From a bacterium (lineage in GTDB: Bacteria; JAUVQV01; DATDCY01): 6,173 nt of DNA. The notes under the pieces were generated by a model. That model worked only from the letters and a program-made list of their open reading frames with translations. It searched no databases and had not been told where the DNA came from. The position numbers were made by a program, and so were the translations under genes. The first letter of the stretch is position 1. Each line of letters starts with the position of its first letter. The DNA lies in NCBI GenBank assembly GCA_036524115.1, contig DATDCY010000213.1, positions 1 to 6,173 on the forward strand, given 5' to 3'. Shown in pieces: positions 5,137 through 6,173 of this stretch.

Positions 5137-6173
5137 ATGAAGAAGGCCGCCATCCTGCTCGCCCTGCTGTCCCTGCCGCTGAGCGTCGCCACGGCGCCGG
5201 CGGCGGGCATCCGCGTCGGCGTCATCGCCGAGATCACCGGCGACATGCCGGCGGTCGGCGCCTCCTGCAGCAACGCCGCGAAGATGGCCGCCGGGGAGGT
5301 CAACGCCGCGGGCGGGCTGGAGGTCGGGGGCACGAAGTACAAGGTCGAGCTGGTCGTCGAGGACAACGGCGGCAAGGCCGACCAGTCCGCGGCCGCGGCG
5401 CAGAAGCTCATCACGCAGGACGAGGTGGTCGCGATCATCGGGCCGAACGCCAGCCGCTACGCCATCCCGGCCTCGGAGATCGCCGAGAGCAACCAGACGG
5501 TCTTCATCACCCCCTGGTCGACCAACCCGAAGACGACGCTGGACGCCGCCACCGGCAAGCCGAAGCGCTACGCGTTCCGCTCCTGCTTCATCGACCCCTT
5601 CCAGGGGAAGGTGCTGGCGAAGTTCGCCCTCGGGACGATGAAGACGAAGAAGGCCGCGGTGCTCTACGACGTGGCCTCGGACTACAACAAGGGGATCGCC
5701 GAGGTCTTCAAGGCGGACTACGAGAAGCTCGGCGGGAAGGTCGTGGCCTTCGAGACCTACACCACCAACGACAAGGACTTCTCGGCGCAGTTCACCAAGA
5801 TCAAGGCCGCCGCCCCGGACGTCGTCTTCCTGCCGAACTACTACAGCGAGGTGCCGCTGCAGATCCAGCAGGCCAAGCGCCTCGGCGTGACCGCGCCGTT
5901 CCTCGGCGCCGACGCCTGGGGCAGCGCGGACCTGCTCAAGCTCGGCGGTGCGGACCTCGAGGGCTACTACTTCTCCACCCACTACGCCGCGGACAACGCC
6001 TCGCCGGCGGCGGTGAAGTTCATCGGCGCCTACACGAAGGCCTACGGGGCGCCGCCGGACGACGTCGCGGCGCTGACCTACGACGCCTTCGGCCTGCTCT
6101 TCACCGCGCTGAAGAACGCCGGGAAGACCGACCGCGAATCGGTGCGCAACGCCCTGGCCAGGCTCCCCGGCTA
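5137..6173 (+). CDS. Liv-type ABC transporter substrate-binding protein (Peripla_BP_6 family), 3' end cut off by the window
   Basis: This is a periplasmic receptor of the branched-chain amino acid (Liv/HAAT) ABC uptake family. 345 codons are present with no stop by the window end; the family is typically ~370-390 residues, so perhaps 25-45 are missing. A signal peptide (Lys2, Lys3, hydrophobic 5-17) has AXA cleavage options around residues 20-23. The mature part opens with IRVGVIAEITGDMPAVG, typical of type I binding proteins. It continues with VEDNGGKADQSAAAAQKLI, IIGPNASRYAIPAS (Ser106), ITPWSTNP (Ser128, Thr129), a second lobe with AVLYDVASDYNKG (Tyr183) and KDFSAQFTKIKAAAPDVVFLP, then TYDAFGLL. 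Ser106 and Thr129 sit where Liv proteins hold the ligand carboxyl and amino groups, so an amino acid ligand is likely. The specific ligand is not readable, and related proteins bind amides, urea or aromatic acids. Permease and ATPase genes (livHMGF type) are expected downstream. Confidence 0.93.
   Translation, partial: MKKAAILLALLSLPLSVATAPAAGIRVGVIAEITGDMPAVGASCSNAAKMAAGEVNAAGGLEVGGTKYKVELVVEDNGGKADQSAAAAQKLITQDEVVAIIGPNASRYAIPASEIAESNQTVFITPWSTNPKTTLDAATGKPKRYAFRSCFIDPFQGKVLAKFALGTMKTKKAAVLYDVASDYNKGIAEVFKADYEKLGGKVVAFETYTTNDKDFSAQFTKIKAAAPDVVFLPNYYSEVPLQIQQAKRLGVTAPFLGADAWGSADLLKLGGADLEGYYFSTHYAADNASPAAVKFIGAYTKAYGAPPDDVAALTYDAFGLLFTALKNAGKTDRESVRNALARLPG

Noticed and set aside
4984-5982. 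Minus-strand open frame of 332 codons opposite the binding-protein gene
   Set aside because: It is a Leu/Val/Arg-rich shadow of the liv-type gene, which has a signal peptide, ribosome site, promoter and family motifs on the plus strand.

Overview
The window is a GC-rich stretch of bacterial chromosome. Third codon positions are mostly G or C, and the genes are tightly packed. The protein set (a PTS Enzyme I, an exported multiheme nitrite reductase, a liv-type binding protein, an orphan receiver) points to a Gram-negative bacterium with a periplasm and anaerobic respiration or nitrite detoxification. A deltaproteobacterium-like or related environmental lineage is plausible. No marker gene fixes the taxon, so this is inference.

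Layout: (1) Bases 1-1719 (+) encode nearly all of a phosphoenolpyruvate-protein phosphotransferase (Enzyme I, ptsI-like); only the first few codons lie before the window. (2) A short hairpin-containing gap separates it from a convergent gene at 1770-3428 (-). That gene encodes an exported eight-heme cytochrome c of the octaheme nitrite reductase (ONR/TvNiR) type. It has the CXXCK catalytic heme, the NrfA-like Arg/Tyr/His pocket and a Tyr-X-Cys pair. (3) A divergent spacer of about 240 bp (3429-3667) carries a -10-like element for the rightward genes, two Shine-Dalgarno-like sites for the leftward gene and a small dyad. (4) Bases 3668-4096 and 4105-4584 (+) are a tightly coupled pair: a SlyD-like FKBP prolyl isomerase and a YfcE/MJ0936-type metallophosphoesterase started by GTG. 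(5) Bases 4592-4987 (-) encode a single-domain CheY-like receiver, convergent with the phosphoesterase and only 7 bp from it. (6) From 5137 (+) to the window end runs an incomplete liv-type periplasmic binding protein with its own extended -10 promoter.

The genes do not form one pathway. The nitrite reductase stands alone: no nrfH-like quinol dehydrogenase or other electron donor is visible. The binding protein probably heads an ABC-transporter operon that continues to the right, and Enzyme I probably closes a PTS operon from the left. I see no mobile element, CRISPR array, tRNA or rRNA. The best candidate for interest is the octaheme reductase, with a possible lipoprotein anchor and two competing translation starts. 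It is a recognisable family, not a wholly new system.
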